A stretch of DNA of 64,000 bases from Pseudaminobacter sp040049255 (GTDB lineage Bacteria > Pseudomonadota > Alphaproteobacteria > Rhizobiales > Rhizobiaceae): the NCBI RefSeq assembly GCF_040049255.1, contig NZ_JBDZDR010000010.1, forward strand, positions 62,001 through 126,000, written 5' to 3'. How positions within the stretch are numbered: the stretch's first letter is position 1; each line of letters starts with the position of its first letter. The notes under the pieces are model-generated. The model made no database searches. It saw only the letters and a program-made list of their open reading frames with translations, and was not told the DNA's origin. Shown in pieces: positions 10,287-19,447 of this stretch. The translations under genes were made by a program, and so were the position numbers.

Positions 10287-11333
10287 ATGAGCCGGCGCCC
10301 CTCCAGGCAGGCCCGGGTCGGCTCCAGAGGACGGGCACCATCCGTGACAAATCCGGATCATTCGACGCCGCAACGACTTGAAAACTTCCGGCGCAACGAG
10401 GGAACACCGTTGCGCACCGAAGCCTTCGAGGTGGTTCAGGTCAACCTTAGCGCGGTGGAGCGGCGCGCCGCGACGCTCCCCACCCGCCGCTCGGTGAAGA
10501 AGGAATATCAGGCGGCCTGGCTGATGAAGGCGCTGACCTGCATCGACCTGACCACCCTTGCCGGCGACGACACGCCCGGGCGCGTCCACCGGTTGTGCGC
10601 CAAGGCGATGCGCCCGCTAAGCGACGAACTGGTCGAGGGGCTGGGACTGACGGATGCGCCGCCCACCGTGGGCGCGGTCTGCGTCTATCCGAGCATGGTG
10701 CCGTCCGCCGTCAAGGCGCTTGCCGGCTCCGGCATCCCGGTAGCCTCCGTCGCCACGGGTTTTCCGGCTGGCCAGACACCGCTGCCGTTGCGTTTGGCCG
10801 AGATCCGCTATGCGGTGGAAGAGGGTGCCCAGGAGATCGACATCGTCATCAACCGGGCTCTCGTCTTCAGCCAAGATTGGCAGGCGCTCTATGACGAGGT
10901 GGCGGCGATGCGCGAGGCCTGCGGCGAGGCGCATCTGAAGGCCATCCTGGCCACCGGCGATCTCAAGACGCTGCGCAATGTCTACAAGGCCTCGATGGTG
11001 GCAATGCAGGCCGGCGCCGACTTCATCAAGACCTCGACCGGCAAGGAGGACGTCAACGCCACGCTGCCGGTCAGCCTCGTGATGCTGAGGGCGCTGCGTG
11101 ACTATGGCGAGGAGACCGGCTTCAAGGTCGGTTTCAAGCCCGCCGGGGGCTTGAGGACCGCCAAGGATGCCATGAACTGGCTGTTCCTGATGAAGGAGGA
11201 GCTGGGCCGGCGCTGGCTGGAACCCGACCTCTTCCGCATCGGCGCAAGCTCGCTGCTGGGCGACATCGAGCGCCAGCTCGAGCACTTCGTCACCGGCCGC
11301 TACTCCGCCGCCTACCGGCACGCACTCGCCTGA
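10287..11333 (+). CDS. deoC: Deoxyribose-phosphate aldolase
   Basis: Class I aldolase that cleaves 2-deoxyribose 5-phosphate to acetaldehyde and glyceraldehyde 3-phosphate in nucleoside catabolism. The TIM-barrel core carries the Schiff-base lysine in DFIKTSTGKE (K248 in this numbering). GVKVGFKPAGG-type phosphate-site residues appear as VGFKPAGGLRTAKDA, and the second-lysine region LKAILATGDL is also present. The form with about 330 residues is common in alphaproteobacteria. The start is uncertain: ATG 10287 has no clear ribosome binding site, and in-frame GTG 10344 would give 329 residues. The aldehyde dehydrogenase follows after 11 bases, indicating an operon. Confidence 0.94.
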   Translation: MSRRPSRQARVGSRGRAPSVTNPDHSTPQRLENFRRNEGTPLRTEAFEVVQVNLSAVERRAATLPTRRSVKKEYQAAWLMKALTCIDLTTLAGDDTPGRVHRLCAKAMRPLSDELVEGLGLTDAPPTVGAVCVYPSMVPSAVKALAGSGIPVASVATGFPAGQTPLPLRLAEIRYAVEEGAQEIDIVINRALVFSQDWQALYDEVAAMREACGEAHLKAILATGDLKTLRNVYKASMVAMQAGADFIKTSTGKEDVNATLPVSLVMLRALRDYGEETGFKVGFKPAGGLRTAKDAMNWLFLMKEELGRRWLEPDLFRIGASSLLGDIERQLEHFVTGRYSAAYRHALA

Positions 11334-11344
11334 AAGAGACACCC

Positions 11345-13738
11345 ATGGCCCTCATCAAGGATATCCTGCAAACCATGGAATATGGCCCCTCGCCCGAAAG
11401 CAACGAACACGTCGTCGCCTGGCTCGGGCAGCATGAGGCGGGCTTCGGCCACTTCATCGACGGCAAGTTCACCGACCCGGCGGCGAGCGAAAGCTTTGAG
11501 GTGACCAGCCCGGCCAATGGCAAGGTGCTTGCCCGGGTGGCCCGGGGCACGGCCGAGGACGTCGACCGCGCCGTGGCAGCCGCCACACGCGCCTTCAAGA
11601 GCTGGTCGAAGCTGTCCGGACACGAGCGGGCGCGGCATCTCTATGCGCTCGCCCGCCATATCCAGAAGCGCGACCGCTTCCTGGCCGTGCTGGAAACCAT
11701 GGACAACGGTAAGCCGATCCGCGAAAGCCGCGACATCGACATCCCGCTGGTCGCCCGCCACTTCTACCACCATGCCGGCTGGGCCGAGCTGATCGAAAGC
11801 GAGTTTCCCGGCTACCAGCCGGTCGGTGTTTGCGGCCAGGTCATCCCGTGGAATTTTCCGCTGCTGATGCTGGCCTGGAAGATCGCGCCGGCTCTGGCCG
11901 CCGGCAACACCGTGGTGCTGAAACCGGCCGAGCAGACGCCGCTGACGGCTCTGGCCTTCGCCGAGATCTGCCGCGAGGCCGGCCTGCCGGACGGCGTGGT
12001 CAACATCGTCACCGGCGAGGGCGACACGGGTGCGGCGCTGGTCGGGCATCCGGGGGTGGCGAAAGTGGCCTTCACCGGCTCGACCGAGGTCGGCCGCATC
12101 ATCCGCCGCGCCACGGCCGGCTCGGGCAAGAAGCTGTCGCTGGAGCTCGGCGGCAAGTCGCCCTTCATCGTCTTCGACGACGCCGATCTCGACAGCGCAG
12201 TCGAGGGCCTGGTCGATGCGATCTGGTTCAACCAGGGCGAAGTCTGCTGCGCCGGGTCGCGCCTGCTGGTGCAGGAAGGCATTGCCGAAAAATTCTACGC
12301 CAAGCTGCGCGCCCGCATGGGAACGCTGCGCGTCGGCGACCCGCTCGACAAGTCCACCGACATCGGCGCGGTCGTCTCCACCGAGCAGCTGGAGCGCATC
12401 GGCGCGCTGGTGGCCAAGGGCAGGCAGGAAGGGGCGGAGGTGTTCCAGCCGTCGATCGCCATGCCGGCCAAGGGCTGCTTCTTCCCGCCGACGCTGATGA
12501 CCGGCGTCGAACCGGCTTCGACGGTGGCGATGGTCGAAATCTTCGGGCCGGTGCTGGTGGCGATGACCTTCCGCACGCCGGACGAGGCGGTGGCGCTGGC
12601 CAACAACACCCGCTTCGGCCTAGCCGCCTCGATCTGGTCGGAAAACATCAACCGCAGCCTCGACATTGCCGCGCGCGTCAAGGCCGGCGTGGTGTGGATC
12701 AACGCCACCAACCTGTTTGATGCCGCCGCCGGCTTCGGCGGCTACCGCGAAAGCGGTTTCGGGCGCGAGGGCGGCCGGGAAGGGCTCTACGAATATCTGG
12801 TGCCCGCCCTCGGCAAGCCGGCCAAGGGTGCGGAGGCGACAAAAGCCCCGCTCAACCCCACGCCATCGGCCGCGACGGCCTTGGCGCCCGTCTCCGACGA
12901 CGCGATCGACCGCACGGCCAAGCTCTATATCGGCGGCAAGCAGGCGCGGCCGGATTCCGGGTATAGCTATGCGGTGGTCAATCCCGCCGGCAAGACGGTG
13001 GGCCATGCCGGCCTCGGCAACCGCAAGGACATCCGCAACGCGGTGGAAGCGGCGGCGAAGGCAGGCAGCTGGGGCGCGGCGACGGCTCACAACCGGGCGC
13101 AGATCCTCTACTATATCGCCGAGAACCTGTCGGCCCGCGCGGCTGAGTTCGAGGCAAGGCTGCGCGCCATGACCGGCGCCTCGGCCAAGGACGCGGCGGA
13201 GGAAGTGGCGGCCTCGATCCGCCGGACCTTCTTCTATGCCGGCTTTGCCGACAAGCACGACGGCGCTGTCCACTCGACCAAGTCGCGGCATGTGACGCTG
13301 GCGATGAACGAGCCCTTCGGCATCATGGGCATCGTCTGCCCCGACAAGGCGCCGCTGCTCGGTTTCGTCTCGCTGGTGATGCCGGCGCTGGCCGCCGGCA
13401 ACCGCGTCATCGCCGTGCCCTCGGCCCGCCATCCGCTGGCGGCGACCGATTTCTACCAGTTGCTCGACACCAGCGACGTGCCGGCGGGCGTGGTCAGCAT
13501 CGTCACCGGCGAGACGGCGAGCCTGGCCAAGACGCTGGCCGAGCACGACGAGGTTGCAGCGCTTTGGGATTTCGGCTCGACAGGCGACGCGGCCACGATC
13601 GAGGCGGCGTCGGCCGGCAACCTCAAGCCGGTGTGGAGCGGGGCTCCGCGCGACTGGACGTCGGGCGACGGCCAGGGCCGGGAATTCCTGCGCCGGGCAA
13701 CGCAGGTGAAGAACATCTGGGTGCCCTACGGCGAGTAG
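11345..13738 (+). CDS. Two-domain aldehyde dehydrogenase, ALDH16 type
   Basis: A 797-residue protein with two aldehyde dehydrogenase modules. The first (about residues 35-500) is complete: cofactor/active-site region GQVIPWNFPLLM, general-base glutamate E267 in LELGGK, and nucleophile C301 in NQGEVCCAGSR. The second (about 520-797) resembles an ALDH N-terminal half (PFGIMGIVCPDKAPLL, MPALAAGNRV) but has no ELGGK and no catalytic cysteine. This architecture matches the ALDH16 family, where the C-terminal domain is non-catalytic. Its place directly after deoC suggests that it oxidises the acetaldehyde released by the aldolase to acetate with NAD. Substrate is inferred from context only. Confidence 0.92.
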   Translation: MALIKDILQTMEYGPSPESNEHVVAWLGQHEAGFGHFIDGKFTDPAASESFEVTSPANGKVLARVARGTAEDVDRAVAAATRAFKSWSKLSGHERARHLYALARHIQKRDRFLAVLETMDNGKPIRESRDIDIPLVARHFYHHAGWAELIESEFPGYQPVGVCGQVIPWNFPLLMLAWKIAPALAAGNTVVLKPAEQTPLTALAFAEICREAGLPDGVVNIVTGEGDTGAALVGHPGVAKVAFTGSTEVGRIIRRATAGSGKKLSLELGGKSPFIVFDDADLDSAVEGLVDAIWFNQGEVCCAGSRLLVQEGIAEKFYAKLRARMGTLRVGDPLDKSTDIGAVVSTEQLERIGALVAKGRQEGAEVFQPSIAMPAKGCFFPPTLMTGVEPASTVAMVEIFGPVLVAMTFRTPDEAVALANNTRFGLAASIWSENINRSLDIAARVKAGVVWINATNLFDAAAGFGGYRESGFGREGGREGLYEYLVPALGKPAKGAEATKAPLNPTPSAATALAPVSDDAIDRTAKLYIGGKQARPDSGYSYAVVNPAGKTVGHAGLGNRKDIRNAVEAAAKAGSWGAATAHNRAQILYYIAENLSARAAEFEARLRAMTGASAKDAAEEVAASIRRTFFYAGFADKHDGAVHSTKSRHVTLAMNEPFGIMGIVCPDKAPLLGFVSLVMPALAAGNRVIAVPSARHPLAATDFYQLLDTSDVPAGVVSIVTGETASLAKTLAEHDEVAALWDFGSTGDAATIEAASAGNLKPVWSGAPRDWTSGDGQGREFLRRATQVKNIWVPYGE

Positions 13739-13760
13739 GGCCGAGGCCTTAGTGACTTGC

Positions 13761-13798
13761 AAATGGTGCGCGCCGGATATGGCCCGCACCATTTGATT
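13761..13798 (+). terminator. Probable terminator of the deoC-ALDH operon
   Basis: A perfect 10-bp stem (AAATGGTGCG with CGCACCATTT) and a 14-base loop, 22 bases after the stop, followed by TGATTTCG. The T run is weak. The remainder of the gap to 13999 shows no gene. Confidence 0.6.
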
Positions 13799-13999
13799 TC
13801 GAGCTTTAAGTCGCGAATTCTGCTCCGGCGAATGACGCTTGCCTGCAGCGTCTCTCGTCGCCGGCCGTCGCGGCCGATTTCCTGCCATTGAAAAATGCGG
13901 CCATTGTAGCTCCCGCCGGGAACCAATTGCGGTTTGCGGCGTCAAACAGCCATATCCGCGTCACTTCGGGCGCGGGCCGAGCCGTAGAGGAGAGGCAAG

Positions 14000-15520
14000 A
14001 TGGCTTCGCAGGACGATCGCGGCCCGGGTCCCGATCTCGGTGCCGGCGTGCCGATTTCGGCATTTGACGAAAAGTCGCTGATCCAGGGGCATGTCGACGG
14101 GGAGCCGGTGGTGCTTGCGCGCGTCGGCGACGAAGTGCTTGCCGTGAGCGCGACATGCACGCACTACGGGGCATCGCTGGGCGACGGCATTCTTGTGGGC
14201 GATACGGTTCGCTGCCCATGGCACCACGCGTGCTTCAGCTTGCGCACTGGCGAAGCGCTGGCGGCGCCGGCTTTCGACCCTGTTGGGTGCTGGAAGGTAG
14301 AACGCCACGGCGACCGGATCGTGGTGGGCGACAAGATCTCACCGGAACCTTCGGGGGCCCGGGATACGGCCGGTGACCCGCAGCGGATCGTCATCGTGGG
14401 CGGTGGCGCGGCCGGCTTCGCCGCTGCGGAAATGTTGCGTCGTCGCGGCTATGCGGGGCAATTGACGATGCTCAGCGCAGACGCCGACGCCCCCTATGAC
14501 CGCCCCAACCTGTCGAAGGACTATCTCGCCGGAACGGCCGAGGAGGGATGGATTCCACTGCGCTCGCCGAAATACTACGCCAGGAAGCAGATCGACCTGC
14601 AGCTGGGCACAAGCGTGGAGCGCATCGACCCGGAGGCGCGCACGGTGATTGCGGCCGACGGGCGCAGCTTTCCCTTCGACCGGCTTCTCCTTGCGACCGG
14701 GGCTGAGCCAGTGCGGTTGCCAATACCCGGTGCGGACCGCGAAAACGTCTTCGTGTTGCGCTCGCTCGCCGACAGCCGCGCGATCATTGCAGCCGCGCAG
14801 AATGCCGGGAAGGTGGCGATAGTCGGCGCGAGCTTCATCGGGCTGGAGGTGGCCGCCGCCTTGCGAGAGCGCGGGCTGGAGGTGCACGTCGCCGCTCCGG
14901 AAGCCGCTCCTCTGGAAAAAGTGCTCGGTCCGCAGCTCGGCGCCTTCATCAGGTCGCTGCATGAAGAGCATGGGGTGCATTTCCACCTCGGAGCCACCGC
15001 CGCAAGCGTCGACGACCGATCGCTGAAGCTGAGCGACGGAAGCGAGATCGAGGCCGATTTCGTGGTGATGGGCGTTGGCGTGAAGCCGCGCATCGCCCTG
15101 GCCGCGAAGGCCGGCATTGCCGTCAACAGCGGTGTGCTGGTGGACGAATTCCTGCAGACGAGCGTGCCGGGAATTTATGCGGCCGGAGACATAGCCGAGT
15201 GGCAGGCCGATGGTGAAAGGCGGCGCGTCGAGCACTGGGTCCTGGCCGAGCGGCACGGCCAGGCCGCGGCGGAGAACATGCTGGGGCTACGCCAGCCCTT
15301 TTCGGCTCCGCCGTTTTTCTGGAGCGCGCATTACGACGTGACGATCCGCTATGTCGGCTATGCCCGGTCCTGGGACTCGATCGCGATCGACGGCAGCATC
15401 GAGCGCCGGGATTGCGTGGTCGAATACCGGAAGGCCGGGAAGACGGTGGCGATCGCCTCCATCGGCCGCGATATCCAGGCGCTGGAGTTCGAGGCCAGGA
15501 TGGCCGAAACATCGAGCTGA
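14000..15520 (+). CDS. Rieske-FAD fusion oxidoreductase (AIFL / ferredoxin-reductase type)
   Basis: A 506-residue fusion. Residues 15-110 form a Rieske [2Fe-2S] domain with ligands C53, H55, C72 and H75 (CTH and CPWHH). A pyridine-nucleotide-disulphide type flavoprotein follows, with the FAD motif IVGGGAAGFAAAEML near 131 and the NAD(P)H motif IVGASFIGLEVAA near 274, then a reductase C-terminal domain. The family includes AIFL-like proteins and dioxygenase ferredoxin reductases with a built-in Rieske centre. It probably passes electrons from NAD(P)H through FAD to the cluster. No oxygenase gene is nearby, so the partner is unknown. GAGAGGCAAG lies upstream of the ATG. Confidence 0.9.
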   Translation: MASQDDRGPGPDLGAGVPISAFDEKSLIQGHVDGEPVVLARVGDEVLAVSATCTHYGASLGDGILVGDTVRCPWHHACFSLRTGEALAAPAFDPVGCWKVERHGDRIVVGDKISPEPSGARDTAGDPQRIVIVGGGAAGFAAAEMLRRRGYAGQLTMLSADADAPYDRPNLSKDYLAGTAEEGWIPLRSPKYYARKQIDLQLGTSVERIDPEARTVIAADGRSFPFDRLLLATGAEPVRLPIPGADRENVFVLRSLADSRAIIAAAQNAGKVAIVGASFIGLEVAAALRERGLEVHVAAPEAAPLEKVLGPQLGAFIRSLHEEHGVHFHLGATAASVDDRSLKLSDGSEIEADFVVMGVGVKPRIALAAKAGIAVNSGVLVDEFLQTSVPGIYAAGDIAEWQADGERRRVEHWVLAERHGQAAAENMLGLRQPFSAPPFFWSAHYDVTIRYVGYARSWDSIAIDGSIERRDCVVEYRKAGKTVAIASIGRDIQALEFEARMAETSS

Positions 15521-15559
15521 CCGTTGCGAATTGATGGCCCGGCGGGGGCCACCGCTCCT

Positions 15560-16543
15560 TCACGGCACCAGAACCGCCGCCCCGCTGAAGCGGCCCGCGC
15601 GAAGATCGGCAAGTGCAGTGTTCGCTTGCTCCAGCGCATAAGGGATGGTCCGGGTGTGCACGCCAGCCTGCTTCGCAACCGGGAAGAAGGTGTGGGCATC
15701 TTCCCGTGTCAGGTTTGCCACGGAAACAAGCTCCCGCTCCTGCCACAGAAGCGCATAGGGCATGGAGGGAATATCGCTCATGTGAATGCCCCCGCAGACG
15801 ACGCGGCCGCCTTTCCTGACCGCCCGGAGAGCGGCCGGCACCAGATCGCCCACCGGAGCAAAGATGATTGCCGCATCCAACGGAGTGTCCGGCCGCGTGT
15901 CAGAGCCGCCGGCCCACACCGCGCCCAGGCCCAACGCAAACTTCTGAGCCTCGATGTCGCCGGGTCTCGTGAAGGCATATACTTCCCGCCCCTGCCAGAC
16001 GCAGATCTGGGCAATGATATGCGCCGCCGCGCCAAAGCCGAAGAGCCCTATGCGCCGCCCCTCCCCGGCCCTCCTCAAAGACCGCCAGCCGATCAGGCCG
16101 GCGCAGAGCAGCGGCGCCAGCGAAACCGGATCGGCCTCCATGTCGAGATCGAAGGAAAATGCAGCGTCTGCCACGACATGGGTGGCAAAGCCGCCGTCGC
16201 GGGTATAGCCGGTGAACAGCGGTCGATCGCACAGGTTTTCTGAACCGGCGAGGCAATAGGGGCAGGCCCCGCAGCTGTGCCCAAGCCATGGCACGCCGAC
16301 CCGGCGGCCGATGCGGGCTGGATCGACCCCATCTCCAACCGCATCGACGATCCCCACGATCTCGTGGCCTGGCACCAGCGGCAGCTTGGGGTCGGGCAGT
16401 TCCCCGTTAACCACGTGGAGGTCGGTGCGGCAGACGGCGCAGGCCTCGACCACCAGCCTGATCTCGCCTGGTCCCGGATAAGGATCTGGCCTTTCCTCGA
16501 GAACCAGGGGCTTGCCGATTGCTTCCAGCACCATTGCTCGCAT
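15560..16543 (-). CDS. Zinc-dependent alcohol dehydrogenase family protein
   Basis: Medium-chain dehydrogenase/reductase, 327 residues. Catalytic zinc ligands are visible as C38 (CAVCRTDLH) and H60/E61 (PGHE). The structural zinc site is C91, C94, C97 and C105 (CGACPYC ... C). The Rossmann fold begins IGLFGFGAAAHI near residue 164. It is close to the bacterial AdhA-like group in which NAD(P)-dependent oxidation of primary alcohols is usual. GGAGA stands six bases before the ATG. It lies 141 bases after the antiporter operon on the same strand and is convergent with the Rieske/FAD gene. Substrate cannot be assigned. Confidence 0.92.
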   Translation of the reverse strand: MRAMVLEAIGKPLVLEERPDPYPGPGEIRLVVEACAVCRTDLHVVNGELPDPKLPLVPGHEIVGIVDAVGDGVDPARIGRRVGVPWLGHSCGACPYCLAGSENLCDRPLFTGYTRDGGFATHVVADAAFSFDLDMEADPVSLAPLLCAGLIGWRSLRRAGEGRRIGLFGFGAAAHIIAQICVWQGREVYAFTRPGDIEAQKFALGLGAVWAGGSDTRPDTPLDAAIIFAPVGDLVPAALRAVRKGGRVVCGGIHMSDIPSMPYALLWQERELVSVANLTREDAHTFFPVAKQAGVHTRTIPYALEQANTALADLRAGRFSGAAVLVP

Positions 16544-16684
16544 GGTCGTCTCCAGCGCAGAGACTTCGGCCGCATCCCGCCGAGCCGTGGCCGCAGCGCG
16601 GACTTGCGCCCTACGAGGTCATTTGACCACGCTCCGCACCTGTCTGGCAATCTTGCCGATCATGGCCGCCCGCGTGACGCGGCT

Positions 16685-17086
16685 TCAGGCGGCGGGCGGC
16701 AGGTCAGTCTGGTTGCCGGTTCCGTCGCGCCCGGAACAGCTCTCGCCCGGCGCGGTCGTCAAGCTGGCGTCTTCGGCGCGGTCGCGATAGAGCGCCGCCC
16801 TGGCCAGCATCATCAGCGTCACGGGCGTCGTCGCGGTCACGAAGACGGCTATGAGCACTTCGTGCAGTACCAGACGGCTTTCAAGGATGGAGAAGAAGAC
16901 CATCGAGGCGATCAATATGCTGCCTGCGCCCCAGGTGGTGCCGAGCGTCGGGGCGTGAACACGCTGGTAGAAACTGCGCAGCCGCACCAGTCCCACTATG
17001 CCGAGCAGCGTCAACGCGGAACCGGCAAGCACAAGGAATGCGACGAGAAGCGCGGCCCAGGCCGGCAGGTCTGCAATTTCCGTCAT
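16685..17086 (-). CDS. phaG: Cation/proton antiporter subunit G (PhaG/MnhG)
   Basis: Last gene of the Mrp-type antiporter operon. The 133-residue product has three membrane spans and the family segment LLGIVGLVRLRSFYQRVHAP, then a hydrophilic C-terminal tail. The frame is open further upstream, but the ATG at 17086 overlaps the stop of phaF by four bases (ATGA), as all junctions in this operon do, and gives the normal N-terminus MTEIADLPAW. The subunit is needed for assembly of the complex; its own transport role is not defined. Confidence 0.93.
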   Translation of the reverse strand: MTEIADLPAWAALLVAFLVLAGSALTLLGIVGLVRLRSFYQRVHAPTLGTTWGAGSILIASMVFFSILESRLVLHEVLIAVFVTATTPVTLMMLARAALYRDRAEDASLTTAPGESCSGRDGTGNQTDLPPAA

Positions 17087-17364
17087 TCGATGACCTCGCC
17101 CCGCATGAGAAACTTTGCCAGGGCCACCGTGGACACAAAACCCAGAAGCGCGATGATTAGGGCCGCTTCGAAATAAAGCGTGCTTCCGGTGCGCATGCCC
17201 AGCACGACCAGCAGAAGCATGCCGGCAATGTAGAAGGCGTCGAAGGCGAGGATCCTGTCCTGCGCGCGCGGACCGCGAACGATGCGCGAGGCGGCGATTG
17301 CCATGGCGACGCCAAGCAGGATCTGTGCGACCAGCAGCGACCAGACGAGAATGATGGCGCTCAT
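17083..17364 (-). CDS. phaF: Cation/proton antiporter subunit F (PhaF/MnhF)
   Basis: A 93-residue membrane protein with three spans. It carries the family pattern ASRIVRGPRAQDRILAFDAF after the first span. It overlaps its neighbours on both sides by four bases. Length and motif agree with MnhF/PhaF of Mrp antiporters. Confidence 0.95.
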   Translation of the reverse strand: MSAIILVWSLLVAQILLGVAMAIAASRIVRGPRAQDRILAFDAFYIAGMLLLVVLGMRTGSTLYFEAALIIALLGFVSTVALAKFLMRGEVIE

Positions 17365-17846
17365 TCGAATATCTCCAGCAAAGGCCGCTCATAGCGGTTC
17401 TTGATCAGCCCCACCCAGTCCTCGTCGCCGAGATCCAGGATATGCAGAAGGAGCGTATTGCGGGTGGAATCGTATTCGACCCATGCCGTACCCGGCGTGC
17501 TGGTGACAATGCAGGCAAGCACGGCCAGCCCGGTGGGATCGCGAAGCGTCAGCGGTATAGTCACGAAGCCTGATATCTCGCGTCCGCCGGTGCCGCGCAG
17601 GATCAGGCTCGCAACCGCGATGTTGGAGCGCAGAATGTCGATGAACACCACCCAGACCAGGCCGGGGATCGCGCTCCATCGGCGCAGCCGCGGCTTTTTC
17701 GGTTCCAGGGCTGCCATGGCACCGGACGCTGCAACGGCAATGACGCTGCCGAGCAGAAGCTGGCCGGTGGAAAAGCCGTTCAGCAAAAGCCACATCGCCA
17801 GCAGCGACAAGGTCAGAAGCGGGTATGGGAGCAGCTGCCTCATCAT
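17361..17846 (-). CDS. phaE: Cation/proton antiporter subunit E (PhaE/MnhE)
   Basis: A 161-residue membrane protein with two or three N-terminal spans and a conserved cytoplasmic C-terminal half. The stretch TSTPGTAWVEYDS and the following LLLHILDL are typical of MnhE. It overlaps phaD and phaF by four bases each. It is part of the Mrp complex in the inner membrane. Confidence 0.94.
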   Translation of the reverse strand: MMRQLLPYPLLTLSLLAMWLLLNGFSTGQLLLGSVIAVAASGAMAALEPKKPRLRRWSAIPGLVWVVFIDILRSNIAVASLILRGTGGREISGFVTIPLTLRDPTGLAVLACIVTSTPGTAWVEYDSTRNTLLLHILDLGDEDWVGLIKNRYERPLLEIFE

Positions 17847-19447
17847 TCCGCCGCTCCCGGCCCGGCTCGGGGCGCCCGCAGAACCTCGCCGATATATTGC
17901 TGCGGAGCATGCAGCGAGTGGGCCGTGGCCTCAAGGTAACGCATGACAGGCCCGCCCTGTATCGTCATCATCAATGCGAGCAGAAGGAGGAAGGCTACCG
18001 GGACCACCTCGATGACGAGGACGCGCGGAACAACCGCCTCGATCGGCGCCCAGAACATGCGTATCCCAAAACGCGACATCGCCAGAAGCGCCGCGAGACC
18101 GGAAAGCACCACAAGGGTCGTCAATATCCACGCGGGGGCGGAGATTCCCGCCGCCCCTCCGGTATCGAGGATAGCCGACAGCAATGCCAGCTTGGCGATG
18201 AAGCCGGACAACGGGGGCAGGCCGGCCAGCAGCAGGCCGCAAATGGCGAAGCAGACGCCAAGGATGGCCAAAGCGCCGGGGAAGGCCACGCCCACCCGGT
18301 CCTCAACGGCCTCCTCGTCCTCGTCTCCGAAGGCCTCGGCGGTGACCGCCAGAATGTCTGCGGCTGGGTTTTGCTCCCTTTCGATCAGTTCGATGAGGAG
18401 GAAAAGCGCGCCGACAGTGACGGTGGAGCTGACCAGATAGAACAGGGCGCCGGCGGTGACGTCCACCGCAGACATGCCCACGGCCGCCAGCAGCGTTCCC
18501 GACGAAATCAGCACGCTGAAGCTGGCAAGCCGCGCCATCGCCTGGGAGGCCAGCACGCCGACCGTGCCGAAGACGATCGTCGCCATGCCTCCCACGATCA
18601 GCAGATTGCTGCCGAAGCCGGCGGAATCTCCGGCCTGGACACCGAACAGGAGGAGCGACAGCCGCAGGAGCACATATATGCCGACCTTGCTGAGCAGCGT
18701 AAAAATGGCCGCTACCGGTGCAGCCGCGACAGAATATGCATTCGGCAGCCAGTAGCTCAGCGGCCACATGCCTGCCTTCACAAGGAACGCGACGCCAAGT
18801 ATCGCCGCGCCGGCCTCGAGCAGGGTACGATCGCGGCCGGAAAGCTCGCCGATCCTCACAGCAAGATCGGCCATGTTCAGCGTACCCGTGACCCCATAAA
18901 TGAGGCTCACGCCGATCAGGAACAGGAAGGAGGCGGCGAGATTGACGGCAACATAGTGCATGCCGGCCTTTACGCGCGCAGGCCCGGAGCCGTGCAGCAC
19001 GAGGCCATAGGAGGCCGCCAGCATCACCTCGAAGAAGACGAACAGATTGAAGAGGTCGCCGGTCAGGAAGGCTCCGTTCACCCCCATCAGCAGGAACTGG
19101 AACAGCGTATGGAAATGGGCTCCGGCCTTGTGCCAGCGCGCCAGCGCGAAAACCAGCGATGCCAAGGCCAGAAGGCTGGTCACCATCAGCATCAGCGCGG
19201 ACAAACGATCCAGCACGAGAACGATACCGAAGGGCGCGGGCCAATTGCCCAGCAGATAGACGGAAGCCTCGGAGGTGTCGGCAAGGCGCACCAGCTTGAC
19301 TGCCACGACGACCAGCAGGAGCGTCGAAGCCAGATTGATGATCGACTTCAGAAAATGACGCCGCTCGTCGTAGAGCATGAGCAGCGCGCCGGCCACCAGC
19401 GGCAGCAGCACGGGCATGATGACCAGATGGTCGGACCAGCCGGTCAT
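17843..19447 (-). CDS. phaD: Cation/proton antiporter subunit D (PhaD/MnhD)
   Basis: A 534-residue membrane protein homologous to the proton-pumping NuoM/NuoN subunits of complex I. It has about 14 spans. GDLFNLFVFFEVMLAASYGL near residue 125 contains the conserved membrane glutamate, and VKAGMWPLSYWLPNAY near residue 215 contains the conserved lysine thought to carry protons. Four-base overlaps link it to phaC and phaE. With PhaAB it forms the likely ion path. Confidence 0.96.
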   Translation of the reverse strand: MTGWSDHLVIMPVLLPLVAGALLMLYDERRHFLKSIINLASTLLLVVVAVKLVRLADTSEASVYLLGNWPAPFGIVLVLDRLSALMLMVTSLLALASLVFALARWHKAGAHFHTLFQFLLMGVNGAFLTGDLFNLFVFFEVMLAASYGLVLHGSGPARVKAGMHYVAVNLAASFLFLIGVSLIYGVTGTLNMADLAVRIGELSGRDRTLLEAGAAILGVAFLVKAGMWPLSYWLPNAYSVAAAPVAAIFTLLSKVGIYVLLRLSLLLFGVQAGDSAGFGSNLLIVGGMATIVFGTVGVLASQAMARLASFSVLISSGTLLAAVGMSAVDVTAGALFYLVSSTVTVGALFLLIELIEREQNPAADILAVTAEAFGDEDEEAVEDRVGVAFPGALAILGVCFAICGLLLAGLPPLSGFIAKLALLSAILDTGGAAGISAPAWILTTLVVLSGLAALLAMSRFGIRMFWAPIEAVVPRVLVIEVVPVAFLLLLALMMTIQGGPVMRYLEATAHSLHAPQQYIGEVLRAPRAGPGAAE

